Assembly (NCBI GenBank): GCA_001600415.1
Contig: BCJX01000001.1
Coordinates: 2,737,532 to 2,801,531, forward strand
From: Pascua guehoae
Lineage: Eukaryota > Basidiomycota > Tremellomycetes > Trichosporonales > Trichosporonaceae
Direction: 5' to 3'
Length of the DNA: 64,000 nt
This document shows, piece by piece, positions 43,668 through 53,616 of the stretch. The stretch's first letter is position 1. Every line of letters starts with the position of its first letter. Position numbers and translations under genes: made by a program. The notes under the pieces were generated by a model. It saw only the letters and a program-made list of their open reading frames with translations, searched no databases and was not told the origin of the DNA.

Positions 43668-45720
43668 TCAAGCAACAATCTGCTCTGCATACCTGGTGCC
43701 CACGAGCGCGCTCGCTGGGCCTCCACTGAGATCAATCTCGTCGAGGGGGATCCACTTGTCGCGGCGATAAATCTGCCAGCCGAGCCATGCGACGGCAACG
43801 ACCGGGAGGGAAATGTAGCTGGCGAGGAAGTCCTCGTAGCTGAAGGTAGGAATGAAGGCGGCAAACCCGTTGAAGAGGACAATGATGAGGAACATGACGA
43901 TGCAGATCCAGGCCATGTATGGCTGGAACCAAGTCCGGAGAGGGAACTTGCGGCGGTCGAGGCCCTGGAGATCACACGCGGCCTTGAAGCGGGTGAAACA
44001 GAAACAGATGGACGCCCAGTTGACGAGGTTCATGAGTGCCGTGAGGTTGGAGAGCCACGTGAACGCCTGGCTCGAGCCGTTCGAGACCGAGAGGTAACCG
44101 AGAAGACCGAAAGCGGCACCAAGGGTAACACCAACCCAAGGGACACCCTGCTTGGTGGTCCACAGGAAGCACTTGAACCCGCAGTTGTTGCGTGCCATGC
44201 CCATGAGGCAACGGGCCATGCCGTAGAGACTCTCGTTACCCGCTGACCATGCGGAAGTGACGACGACCGCGTTGACGACGTGGGCAAGAATGTCGACGCC
44301 GGCGCGCTTTGCGATGAGCACGAAAGGGGATGAAGCCGCAGTGTCCCCACCGAGAGCATTGGCAGAGAGGAGTTCGGGGTCGTCATAACGAATGTTGAGA
44401 CCGATGATGATGATAGAGATGACGTAAAGACCGCCGATGCGGTAGAAGACGGTGCGGATACACGTGCGCATCGTCTTGCGAGGGTTGTGGGCCTCGCCAG
44501 CAATCAGGCCGACAGACTCAATGCCAGCAAACGAAAATGCGGCCTTGGTGAGGACAGAGTAAAAGCCGAGGAAGCCAGCGAGCGACGGAGGGCTGACGCC
44601 GAGATACGTCGTGGAGAAAGGTGCTTCGCGCCAGTACTCCCCGCCTGTGAATACGCGGTGGCCCGGAACACCTCCAAGGTTCGCAATGAGACCGAAGATG
44701 ATGAGGGCGATGAGCATGCCGATTTTGATGATGCCCATGACGAACTCGACCTCGCCGTACCACCTGACGCCGATGAGGTTGCAGCCCCAGGTGAGGAAAA
44801 GAAAGACTGTGATGTAGATGGCGGCGTGTTTAGTGTTGTCGTCCCAATAGCCGATGAGAATGGCAATAGCGGACAGTTCGGATGGGACGGAGAGACCAAC
44901 GTTGAGGGCGTACGTGACGCCCATCATGAAACCGAACGACTCATTGACGTATTTGGCTCCCATCTCGCTAGCGCCGAGTCAGCTACTGCGTTCGTGCATG
45001 GCGTTTGTCAAGAATGTGCTCACACAAATCCGCCGATATTTGGGCAAAAGCAGAGCATCTCGCCCTGTAAAATCATGTCAGAACAGTGTTCACTCCGGGA
45101 CAAAGGTTGTTGTTACTCACGAGGCAGTACATCATGCAACCGATGATTGTTCCCATAATTTTGTAGCCGAGAAAGCAGCCAACAGGTCCACCTTGTGCCA
45201 GAGCCGCACCCGAGCCCAAGTACAGGCCGGTTCCCTAGGATGTAAGTCTCTACCTGTATTCTCGTCCTCTCGTCCTCCTGCTCGTCCTCCTGCTCATTCA
45301 TTCTGCTTGTCCTCGTCCTCGTCCTCTTCCTCATTCAGACTTACAATTGTCCCAGCGATTGCGATCATGGAAGCGACTCGAGGGGGCTGTGCTTGTCAGC
45401 ATTGACCAAAAAAAATGGGGATTTTTGGGTAGAAACGACGGCAGCAACGCCCGAAAGAGTAAGGACACCATAGGGTGGATGTGCCACTTTGGACCGATGT
45501 GCCACAAGCAGTCGCCACTTTCCGCAACCGGGCCCAACACTACTGCACTCACTAGGGCACGCTTGGTGCCATGCTCTCCCTCGGTTGTGACGGCGAGCTC
45601 ATGGTCCTTGTCTGCCAGGTACTGTTCGACCTCCTTTGGGTGGGCGGCGGAGACGCTGACTCCACCGCCCCTCTTCTCGTCGGCATAGACTTGTTTCTCG
45701 TCGTCGAAAGGAATGGACAT
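43668..45720 (-). CDS. YAT-family amino-acid permease
   Basis: Exons 45553-45720, 45345-45386, 45121-45234, 45024-45064 and 43668-44967 (minus strand) join to 554 aa. A hydrophilic, acidic N-tail of 56 residues precedes TM1, RVASMIAIAGTIGTGLYLGSG, with the GTIGTGL motif of fungal permeases. GEMLCFCPNIGGFVEMGAKYVN marks TM3, AAFSFAGIESVGLIAGEAHNP the substrate-binding FAGxE motif, and SAWSAGNESLYGMARCLMGMARN the SAxNS/xLYxxSR-like motif. About 12 spans. The family imports amino acids with protons at the plasma membrane; specificity is not predictable here. It lies downstream of the amidase on the same strand, 750 bp away, and near lysA. Introns contain a CTCGTC-type simple repeat near 45250-45330. 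Confidence 0.93.
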
Positions 45721-46470
45721 CTTGGGAGATGGTAGTGGGTGATGGGAGAAGGGGAAGAGACATTGTACATCATCTTGTACGTGGTCCAGGAATCCGATGG
45801 GACAGGCTCCGCAGTGGGCAAGCGAACACTGCGCCACTCGGACATGCGCGCCTCGATACGTTTGTGATGCGCTCGAGAGGCAGCTGCAGCCGATGTGGCG
45901 AGGTCTTGTGACTGGCCAGCGTGCCTCTCAATGTACCTGCTGAGCTTGGCATTGGCCGCGGGTGTGATGGAGACCAGATCGCATCTTTGTTCGCCGTTTG
46001 GGTTCGTGCGATGAGGTCTGTCGGTTAATTCACCGAGTCAGATAGCGAGTCGGATGTTTCGATCACTTGCCGCGCCGCGCCGACCAGCGCCACACTGGGC
46101 ATCCAAAAATGGACCTGGCCACTAAGAATCCCTGAGAGGCCAAGCTCACGCGCTCGCCCGCGGCCACTCGTCCTTGTAGACGCCGGTTGATACCACGACT
46201 CGCCGAGCGAGAGCGATCAACCCGTCACCTGCCGTGCCGGGTGCAAGGTACATTCAAGCCCACATGCTCATCAAGCCCTTCAACGCACAGGGGCTGGATT
46301 CCCCGCGGGAACACCGCTCAGGTCACAGCAAGCACAGTGCGGCTACACATGGGAGGTCATCAACTTTGTTTCACCATCGAACTTTTCTTGGCATTCTAGA
46401 AGCGCTCCTAGTGGCACAATGCCTTTCATCACCAGGTGCTCTCGATCGCACACACTACAGCGCACGGTAT
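45721..46470. other. intergenic region
   Basis: Promoter of the permease and 3' UTR of the amidase. Nothing else recognised. Confidence 0.5.
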
Positions 46471-48322
46471 CTATGGTTGGCTTTGCGTCTTCCAGTCGTA
46501 GCTTGTCTCCCACGCATCTGCGATGGAAAACAGCTTGCCCTCGCTCCAGAACTTGCCGATGAGCTGAATGCCGACCGGGAGGCGCAGCTCCGCATCGGCG
46601 GAGGATTTGATATCCGCAGCCATTGGTGATATCATACCGATGGGAACCGAAAGTGCTGGGTGACCTGTGAGGTTGAAGGCGCCGGTGTAGACGCCGCCTG
46701 GCTTGTCAGCCACCAGCCACAGGGACGGCCAAATACCTACACCTGATACTGCTCCATTCGCTCGGCGTTCCGTTAAAATCAAGATGCCGCCGTGGAGGCT
46801 CCACTAGAGTTGGGGTCACGATGGCGTCGAAGCGGTCAAGCGCGTCATCAAAGTCGTCTCTGAGCTTGCGCGCGAGGTTCATGGCGCGGCCATAGGCCTT
46901 GGGGTACTGGGGCCAAGCGTACGCCCTAAACGAGTCGTCAGTCTGGCTCCTCAAACAAACTTCTTGTGTACCTACCCGTTCAAGGCGGTGCCCGTATAGT
47001 AATGTTTTGCCTTGTCAAGCTTGTCCTGGGTCCAAGGTAATATATGTCCCCAGTAATCGTTTAGATACAGGCCCCTCCTGCCGACCTGCATGCCCTCGCG
47101 GGTCGGCATGGCTGCAAAGTCGACTGTGACACTCTCAATATTCCCCGCCATCGTAAAGCTGGGGGATTTGTCAGTCCGTACCGGAATCCACAACTCACAA
47201 AGGAACAGAGACCTCCTCCACTTCAGCCCCTAGACGTCTCAGCCCATCAATCGCACGACGAACGGCTTCGGCGTAGTGGGGCGCAAGAGCTTCATGCTCA
47301 AACGCCTCCTTGAGAACACCGATACGGACACCCCTTAATTTCTCGCTAGAGTCGCCAGCTCGACGGGCGGCAAGGACCGTCTCGATGTACTTCTCCACAT
47401 TCTTCGGCCGCGGAGCTCCGAGCTGCCTATCATCGATGCCATCGTAGCCGGCGATTGCTTGAAGCAAACACGCTGCATCGAGCACGGTGCGCGCCATGGG
47501 CCCGGCACTGTCCACAGCCGGGTCGGAGGTCAGGATGCCGGTGTACGGCACCAGGCCAAATGTTGGCTTGAGACCCACAAGACCGCATTGCGCAGACGGC
47601 TGACAAAGATCAGCACGATGACTGGATGCCACAAACATACAATGCGAATGGAGCCACCTTGGTCGCCCCCAATGGCCATGTCAGCAGCGTTAGACGCGAG
47701 AAGCGCACCGCAGCCTGAACTGCTCCCCCCAGCCGAGAAGCCAGTCGCATACGGGTTCTCGACTGGACCGTATGGCGTTGAAGACGACTGGCCGCCGTAC
47801 GAAAAGTTCTCGCACATGGCCTTGCCCAAAATGTGACCGCCGTTCTCCAGCACTCGCGTAACGACAGTCGCGTCGACATCGGCTGTGGTATTTAGCTGTG
47901 GCCTTTGCCCTTGATACTCACGCACATATCCCTCAAAGGCATCTGTGCCAAACAAGAGGGGTACCCCCGATAGGCAGATGGTGTCCTTTAGGACGACTGT
48001 TTTCCCAGAAAGCAGCTTGCCAGTCGAGGTCACATCGTCGCCGACATGCGCGCGGAACGCCCACGCACGCAAGGCGTTGTCAGCACCCTCGGGCTGATGG
48101 ACCCCTGCCCGTGGCCAGCGCGAAAGATCCGGAATCGGCTTGTAGTCTGACTGTCAGGCATGTACATGATAACACCTAAAACGACATACCGGGGCATTCG
48201 AGCACAGCCTCCACGGCGCTATCGACACCCTCGAACTGCTGGCGATAGTCCTCCACGTGCTCGGGAGGCACGGCGAAGCCGATACGCTTGCCGGCGGCGA
48301 GCACGTCGTCTCTGGTTGGCAT
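46471..48322 (-). CDS. amidase-signature family hydrolase
   Basis: Seven exons (48190-48322, 47922-48146, 47641-47882, 47199-47599, 46976-47158, 46741-46925, 46471-46697, minus strand) join to 531 aa. The catalytic triad of the family is present: lysine in KTVVLKDTICLSGVPLLFG, the cis-serine in the GGSSSGCGALLAS glycine/serine motif, and the nucleophilic serine in GGDQGGSIRI. VPDVDATVVTRVLENGG and CGLVGLKPTFGLVPYTG are typical of fungal acetamidase/AmiD-like members. It hydrolyses carboxamides, releasing ammonia; the substrate cannot be predicted. There is no signal peptide, so probably cytosolic. It is divergent from lysA across 389 bp and lies upstream of an amino-acid permease, hence a role in releasing amino groups from an imported compound is plausible. 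Confidence 0.92.
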
Positions 48323-48711
48323 TGAGAGGTGAATGAAATCAGAAGGCTGTCACTGAAGACGCACAACGTCATGGAGCTGACGGCGGGTGCATATCGCATC
48401 ATATCATATCGAGGTTGTCCTCTGCGGCAACTGCGGTAGCTTGGGGGGCTCGGCATCTTGCGGACCAACCCTGTCAGGAACCTCGGGTTATTTGCCGACT
48501 CGCTACCTGATTTAGCCCTGTGGCGGCATGGCGGCGGCGGCGGCTGTGGCCGGTGGAATCGATTCGGTGCTGGCCGGCGAATGTGTGGCCCACGTTAACG
48601 CGCCTGCATAGTCTGTTGACAACCAACTCGATGGATAACTAGTCAAAGCGGTGACAATGCCTGTATCTGCACGTTCACCCACTCGACGACTCCGACAAGG
48701 CGACACTCCTC
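48323..48711. promoter_or_regulatory. divergent promoter region of amidase and lysA
   Basis: 389 bp separate the two ATGs. A GGC-repeat lies around 48523-48546. No clear TATA box or zinc-cluster site was seen. Shared regulation is possible from the arrangement alone. Confidence 0.4.
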
Positions 48712-50016
48712 ATGACTCAATCCTTGGAGCCATTCCACAGCGAGAGCGGCACCCTCTTCGCCGAGGGCGTCTCGGTCGCTCAGCTCGCAGAGGAGTACGG
48801 CACCCCCCTCTACGTGTACTCTCGTGCGGCGCTCACGGACGCGTGGGAAGCATACACCGCTGGCGTGACGCTCTCGGACCGCTGCAATGACCCCGGATCA
48901 GTGAAAATCCATGTCGCTGTCAAGGCGAACAGCAATATCGGTGTGCTCAACGTGTTCGCCCGGCTTGGCGCCGGCTTTGACATTGTCTCTGCCGGCGAGC
49001 TCGAGCGCGTCCTCGCCGCGGGCGGACGAGCATGTGACACTGTATTCTCTGGTGTGGGGAAGAGTGCGACCGAGATGCGCTTTGCCCTCAAGGCGGGTGT
49101 CAAGTGCTTCAACGTCGAGTCCCTTCCAGAGCTCGAACGGCTCAACACTGTTGCGGGAGAGATGGGCCTCCGGGCGCCCATCTCGCTTCGTGTCAACCCA
49201 GACGTCGACCCAAAGACCCACCCATACATCTCGACTGGGCTCAAGGGGAACAAGTTTGGCGTTGCGTTCGAGGACGCACGAGAGGCGTACGCTGCGGCTG
49301 CCCACATGCCAAACCTCGAGGTTCACGGCATCGACTGCCACATCGGCTCGCAGATCACCGAGACGGCGCCCTACCTCGACGCTCTCGACAAGGTGCTCGA
49401 GCTGGTGGACGGGATTGAGAGCGACGGTACACCAATCCAACACATTGATGTCGGCGGAGGCCTTGGCATCGACTACGGAGATGGCGGTTCACCGCCACCA
49501 CACACTGCCGAGTTTGTGCGCACGATTCTCAACCACATGGACTCGCGCGCGTCGCGCAAGCGTCAAGTCTGGTTCGAGCCCGGCCGGTCGCTCATGGGCA
49601 ACGCCGGCATCCTCGTCACGACTGTCGAGTACATCAAGCCCGGGAGCGGAAAAAACTTTGCCATCGTCGACGCAGCGATGAACGACCTCTCCCGCCCCGC
49701 CCTGTATAATGCTTTCCACGGCATCGAACCCGTCACACCTCGCGCGGCCGATAAAGACGTTCCGACGCGCAAGTACGATGTCGTCGGCCCAGTGTGTGAG
49801 AGCGGCGACTGGCTGGGACGCGATCGAGAGCTTGCCGTTGCCCCTGGCGACCTCTTGGCTGTTCGTTCGGCTGGCGCGTACGGGTTCACCATGGCGTCCA
49901 ACTACAACACCCGACCTCGCGCTGCCGAGCTTATTGTCGACGGCACAAATGTCCACGTTGTCCGACAGCGGGAGACGGTGGCGCAGCTGTTGGCTGGCGA
50001 GCATGTTCTGCCATAG
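48712..50016 (+). CDS. lysA: diaminopimelate decarboxylase, proteobacterial type
   Basis: An intronless frame of 434 aa. All hallmarks of fold-III PLP decarboxylases of the LysA class are seen: PLP lysine 71 in IHVAVKANSNIG, DIVSAGELERVL, HGIDCHIGSQI (His 210), the glycine loop IDVGGGLGIDY (246-255), phosphate-binding EPGRSL (289-294), and the catalytic CESGDWLG (362-369), with AYGFTMASNYN near the end. The wording MNDLSRPALYNAFHGI and DVVGPVCESGDWLG is that of bacterial, notably proteobacterial, LysA. It converts meso-2,6-diaminopimelate to L-lysine and CO2. Fungi use the aminoadipate route and do not make diaminopimelate. With nearly all long genes around it split by introns, transfer from bacteria is likely. 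No frameshift or lost residue was seen, so it may be active. No targeting signal; cytosolic. An arginine/ornithine decarboxylase is disfavoured by the motifs. Confidence 0.95.
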   Translation: MTQSLEPFHSESGTLFAEGVSVAQLAEEYGTPLYVYSRAALTDAWEAYTAGVTLSDRCNDPGSVKIHVAVKANSNIGVLNVFARLGAGFDIVSAGELERVLAAGGRACDTVFSGVGKSATEMRFALKAGVKCFNVESLPELERLNTVAGEMGLRAPISLRVNPDVDPKTHPYISTGLKGNKFGVAFEDAREAYAAAAHMPNLEVHGIDCHIGSQITETAPYLDALDKVLELVDGIESDGTPIQHIDVGGGLGIDYGDGGSPPPHTAEFVRTILNHMDSRASRKRQVWFEPGRSLMGNAGILVTTVEYIKPGSGKNFAIVDAAMNDLSRPALYNAFHGIEPVTPRAADKDVPTRKYDVVGPVCESGDWLGRDRELAVAPGDLLAVRSAGAYGFTMASNYNTRPRAAELIVDGTNVHVVRQRETVAQLLAGEHVLP

Positions 50017-50582
50017 CATGGACAATTGAGGGTGCCACCAATACGCCACAACTGTCATGATCTTGTAGGAATTAGCATGGAAAGAACGCAAGCGGAGCTA
50101 GCACAGACGTGTCTGCAACTGCTTCATAATGGCATGGGATTAAGGCAGCCAAGACAAGAGCAGAGTTTGGAACTTCTCGAGGTCGTCCATGCTGGCCTGA
50201 TGGGTTGCTCGACACTCTCCCAAGCGGCTGGCATCACGTGATATTCACGTGTTTGCCTCGTGGTCTAGTCGCTGTTTCCCTGAATTTTGACATCATTTTC
50301 CGCTTGGCGTTTTGTTCATTTCCCTCCCTCTGCGCAGTGCTGCTGGGCGCGAAATGCTTCAAGGCGACGGCGGCCGGCCCCGAAGTCGAGGTGAACAGCA
50401 CCCTCATACACCCGTCTCTCATCTCCTTCTCGGTACCGCTCCTCTTGTCTCTTGTTATCCAAACCGTTCACCTTCACTTGTACCGTCTTCACGTGCGCCG
50501 TCAACGCAATCGCCGTTTGAAACAGCAGCATTGCCACCAGCCTTGCAGCCGCCGGTGGTCTGGCACCGCCCGCGCGGTGGCC
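50017..50582. other. intergenic region
   Basis: 3' UTR of lysA and promoter of the receptor-like gene; an upstream frame over 50205-50582 has no support. Nothing else recognised. Confidence 0.5.
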
Positions 50583-53098
50583 ATGTTTGAGCTTACGCGA
50601 AGTAGGATTCGGGTGAGTCGTAAGCCTCTTGAGAGACGCGTCGTCTGCAGCCTGCTGCACAACGAGTGCGCTCTTACGCGCGTCAAGAATGATGCTAACC
50701 TGGATACCTGTCCCGACCACACGCCCTTCGTTGTCACCCTCTTTGCTTTTCCACTGCCCGTGCGCACTTCGTCCTCTGGTTCAATCCCTATAATTGTGGC
50801 TCGCCCATGTTGTAATTCTGTCGATCTTCAACCCTTGCGCCTCTTTCAACCTCGGGCCTTGCCACCCACAGGCGAACGAGATCCAGTCGTCCATAGCAGC
50901 AGGGTGCTCCATTGCATGCTGTACGACTATTCTCCTCCTGTCATTGTGGGTTCGGTCCGTCCCCTCGGCTCGCCACCTATTGGACCGCATCAGTTTCAGA
51001 CTGCTCCTCCACGCCCTCACGTTCGAGATTCTCTATGACATCAGCTATCTTGTCGTGGTCGTGGTGAGTGCTACCAAGCAGTCGCACCGTGCATGTGCCA
51101 GAGCAGCGCTGACCGAGCAGCCCGGGATCACGGGTACAACAGTACCAGGCGTGTGCTCGACAGGCGTCTACTTTATGATGGCCTTCATTGGAGTGTAAGC
51201 CTTGCCACAATGGAATAGCATTCTGACTTGCCCAGAGTCAATTACCTAGTCTCGTCTATTGCTTTGAATCTCGCTGTCACCATTGTCTTTGGACTCAATC
51301 CCATCCGCTTGAGTGAGCAGCATATCATGCACTGCACGCACATATGCTAACAACCAGGACTTGAGCGGTGGTATGTTGGCGTCTCCGTGTTCGTCGGCAT
51401 GTTCGTGCCCATTATCCCAGCCGGACTAGGTCACTTTGGATGGGATCCTGTCCTCGACGTGTGCTGGATTCGCGCGAGGTCTGACCAAGTACGAATGCGC
51501 AACTTTGTGCTCGATTTGTACCTCTGGCAGCTCCTCTCGTGTGCCATTGCTATTGTCGCTGTGGCTGCCGTACGTGCCCACGTGTTGTTGTTTGCTGCTT
51601 GCTGACGATCAGACTCTCATTACACTGTTCCGCCAGGGCCGTGCCACTTCACGCGCGATGCTCAGCAGCGATAGCCTCAATCTAACCCTAATGAGCGACG
51701 ACGACACGCCCGACAACAATGCCGGGTCACAAACCCGAGTACCTTTGGTTGGACGTCTCCTACAGCGCCGCCGGTCGCGAGCCACGCATTTTGGACATCT
51801 CGAGGACCGCTTTGTCCGAATCGCCTGCCGAGTCGCTGCTTATCCTATCGCCCTTGTCGTCGTCAACGGTGTCATTGCCAGTGAGTCCACATGAACTTGC
51901 GTATTCTGACTCGCAGTTGGCGATCTTTACATCTCGGCAACGGGCGGTGTAAAAACCCGCGCCGAGTACGGCCTATACATTGTGTACTACTTTCTTTATG
52001 GTGCACGCGGTGTTGTCTTTGTCTGTGTGAGTAAGGGACGCAACTTGCCGTTTTCGTGCTAACATGTAGCTCATGGTGTTTGTGGACCCCTGTCTGCGCA
52101 ACGGCGTGAGAGAGGCGTGGAAGACAAAGTTTCCAAGCCAAGACTCGTCAACAGAACCCAAGGACCAGCTCTTTTCTTCCAGCGGCGGCCCAGCCCTTCG
52201 TGCGCCAAACGTCACCATCGTCGATTCGCCTCTCGCGACCTACACAGGGTCTGGCGCACCACCACCAGGGGGCAACATGGGATTCATGGAGGCTCTATTT
52301 GCCCTTGAAGACGAGCCTGAGCCTGAGTCTGACATGGCTGGAAAGGAATGGGATGGTCAACCCTGCGACGAGGAGAAGGCTCTTACACCTCCCCCACCAG
52401 CCAGTCGACGCCCAACATGGTTCGGTGGCAAGGCAAAGCACTCAATATCGAGCCCAGGCCGCCGGCCCAGCCCAAACCGAGCGGGGAGCGGTAGCAGCTA
52501 TTCACCCGGCGGTATTCTGGACTTCGGCGCCGGCGGCAAGCGCCGCGGTAGCTCTAGAAAGCCGTCGGCCGTTTCCCAGAGTGGCCCGACGCCACCTGGG
52601 TTCTCCACCGCCTTCGCTGGCGTGCCAGTCGGCGCAATGCCAGCTGGTCTGGACGATGGCGCCGACGACGTCGTGCAGCAAGATGTCCTCGACCATGTCC
52701 GGGCAGTCGCGGCCCTGGAGCGTGCTATTTCCAGTGCGACACCGTCGGGCACGACTACTCCTCGGGGTACACGAACTGAGATGACCCCCATGGACCGCCT
52801 GCAGCTTGTCGACCGGCTTTCGCGCAAGCTGTCGCTTGCCGAGCCTTCCGCGTCGCCACATGCGTCGCCAGGCCCCTCCCGCACCGTGTCGCGGACGGAA
52901 CCAGCGACTATTGGTGTCCAACGACGTGAGACGGCTTCTTCCCTCTCCGGCTCCTCGCGCAGGGGGTCTTTCCGCGCATCCGACATTCGTGTACCAGACG
53001 TTCGCGGGCCGGCCGCCATTGCGGCAGAGAGGAGACGGCGCGATCGCGCGTTCCAACTCGCAGAGAAACTGTACGAGGAACTCGAGTCACAGCTGTGA
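50583..53098 (+). CDS. seven-span receptor-like protein with long cytoplasmic tail
   Basis: Eight exons (50583-50612, 50872-51063, 51121-51194, 51236-51312, 51358-51569, 51613-51880, 51917-52026, 52070-53098) join in phase to 663 aa. After ten residues comes TM1 (AAGCSIACCTTILLLSLWV), then spans at LLHALTFEILYDISYLVVVV, YFMMAFIGVVNYLVSSIAL, VSVFVGMFVPIIPAGL, WQLLSCAIAIVAVAA, RVAAYPIALVVVNGVIAIG and YIVYYFLYGARGVVFV. A hydrophilic loop lies between spans 5 and 6. The C-terminal 345 residues are disordered, Ser/Pro/Gly-rich, with many Arg-Ser sites and a final basic helix. Topology and the short N-terminus resemble fungal Git3/Gpr-type G-protein-coupled receptors; a ligand cannot be named. The 10-residue first exon is predicted from phase and an AG-free intron end, so the start is less certain than the rest. 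Confidence 0.82.
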
Positions 53099-53616
53099 TT
53101 ACTCGCAGCCACTATGGGTATTGAGTGTATAATGGACTTTGTAATGACCTCATGCAGCTCTTACGATATAGAGAATAGGGCAGGTTGTGGTTTTTGCCGA
53201 GTTGCTGCCAGAGCCTCCAGCCTTCCAACATGCGTGTTTGCAGATGAGGGTGGGAGGAGCTCCCATGGTGCACCGCTGGTAGTGCATAGTCCGTTTAGTT
53301 AGCATGAGCAACATGGCAACAGGAGTGCATGTGGCGTCGCACGGGGGTTTGAGTGGTCAACGAAAAGTCGAGGAGGCAGCCGACTTCGGCCAGCTTTACA
53401 GCAGCAGCACACTTGGAACCGGCTTCTCCGGCCCGAATGACATCACCATCGCTGGTCGGGCCAAACCTCGTGATTCATGTAACCAACCACTGTTGTATAT
53501 AACACTACTTGTCGTCATGTTCTCAACACCACAACAGCCATCGGTGCACGTATTGCACACACGCTGGGAGAATCCATCAGGGGAACATGTCCCTGGATAG
53601 GATCATAACTTCCATC
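53099..53616. other. intergenic region
   Basis: Nothing recognised besides the presumed promoter of the oxidoreductase. Confidence 0.5.

Noticed and set aside
48712..50016. Reading the LysA-like gene as ornithine decarboxylase
   Set aside because: The HIGSQI, SAGAYGF and CESGDWLG motifs and the N-terminal layout are those of diaminopimelate decarboxylase.
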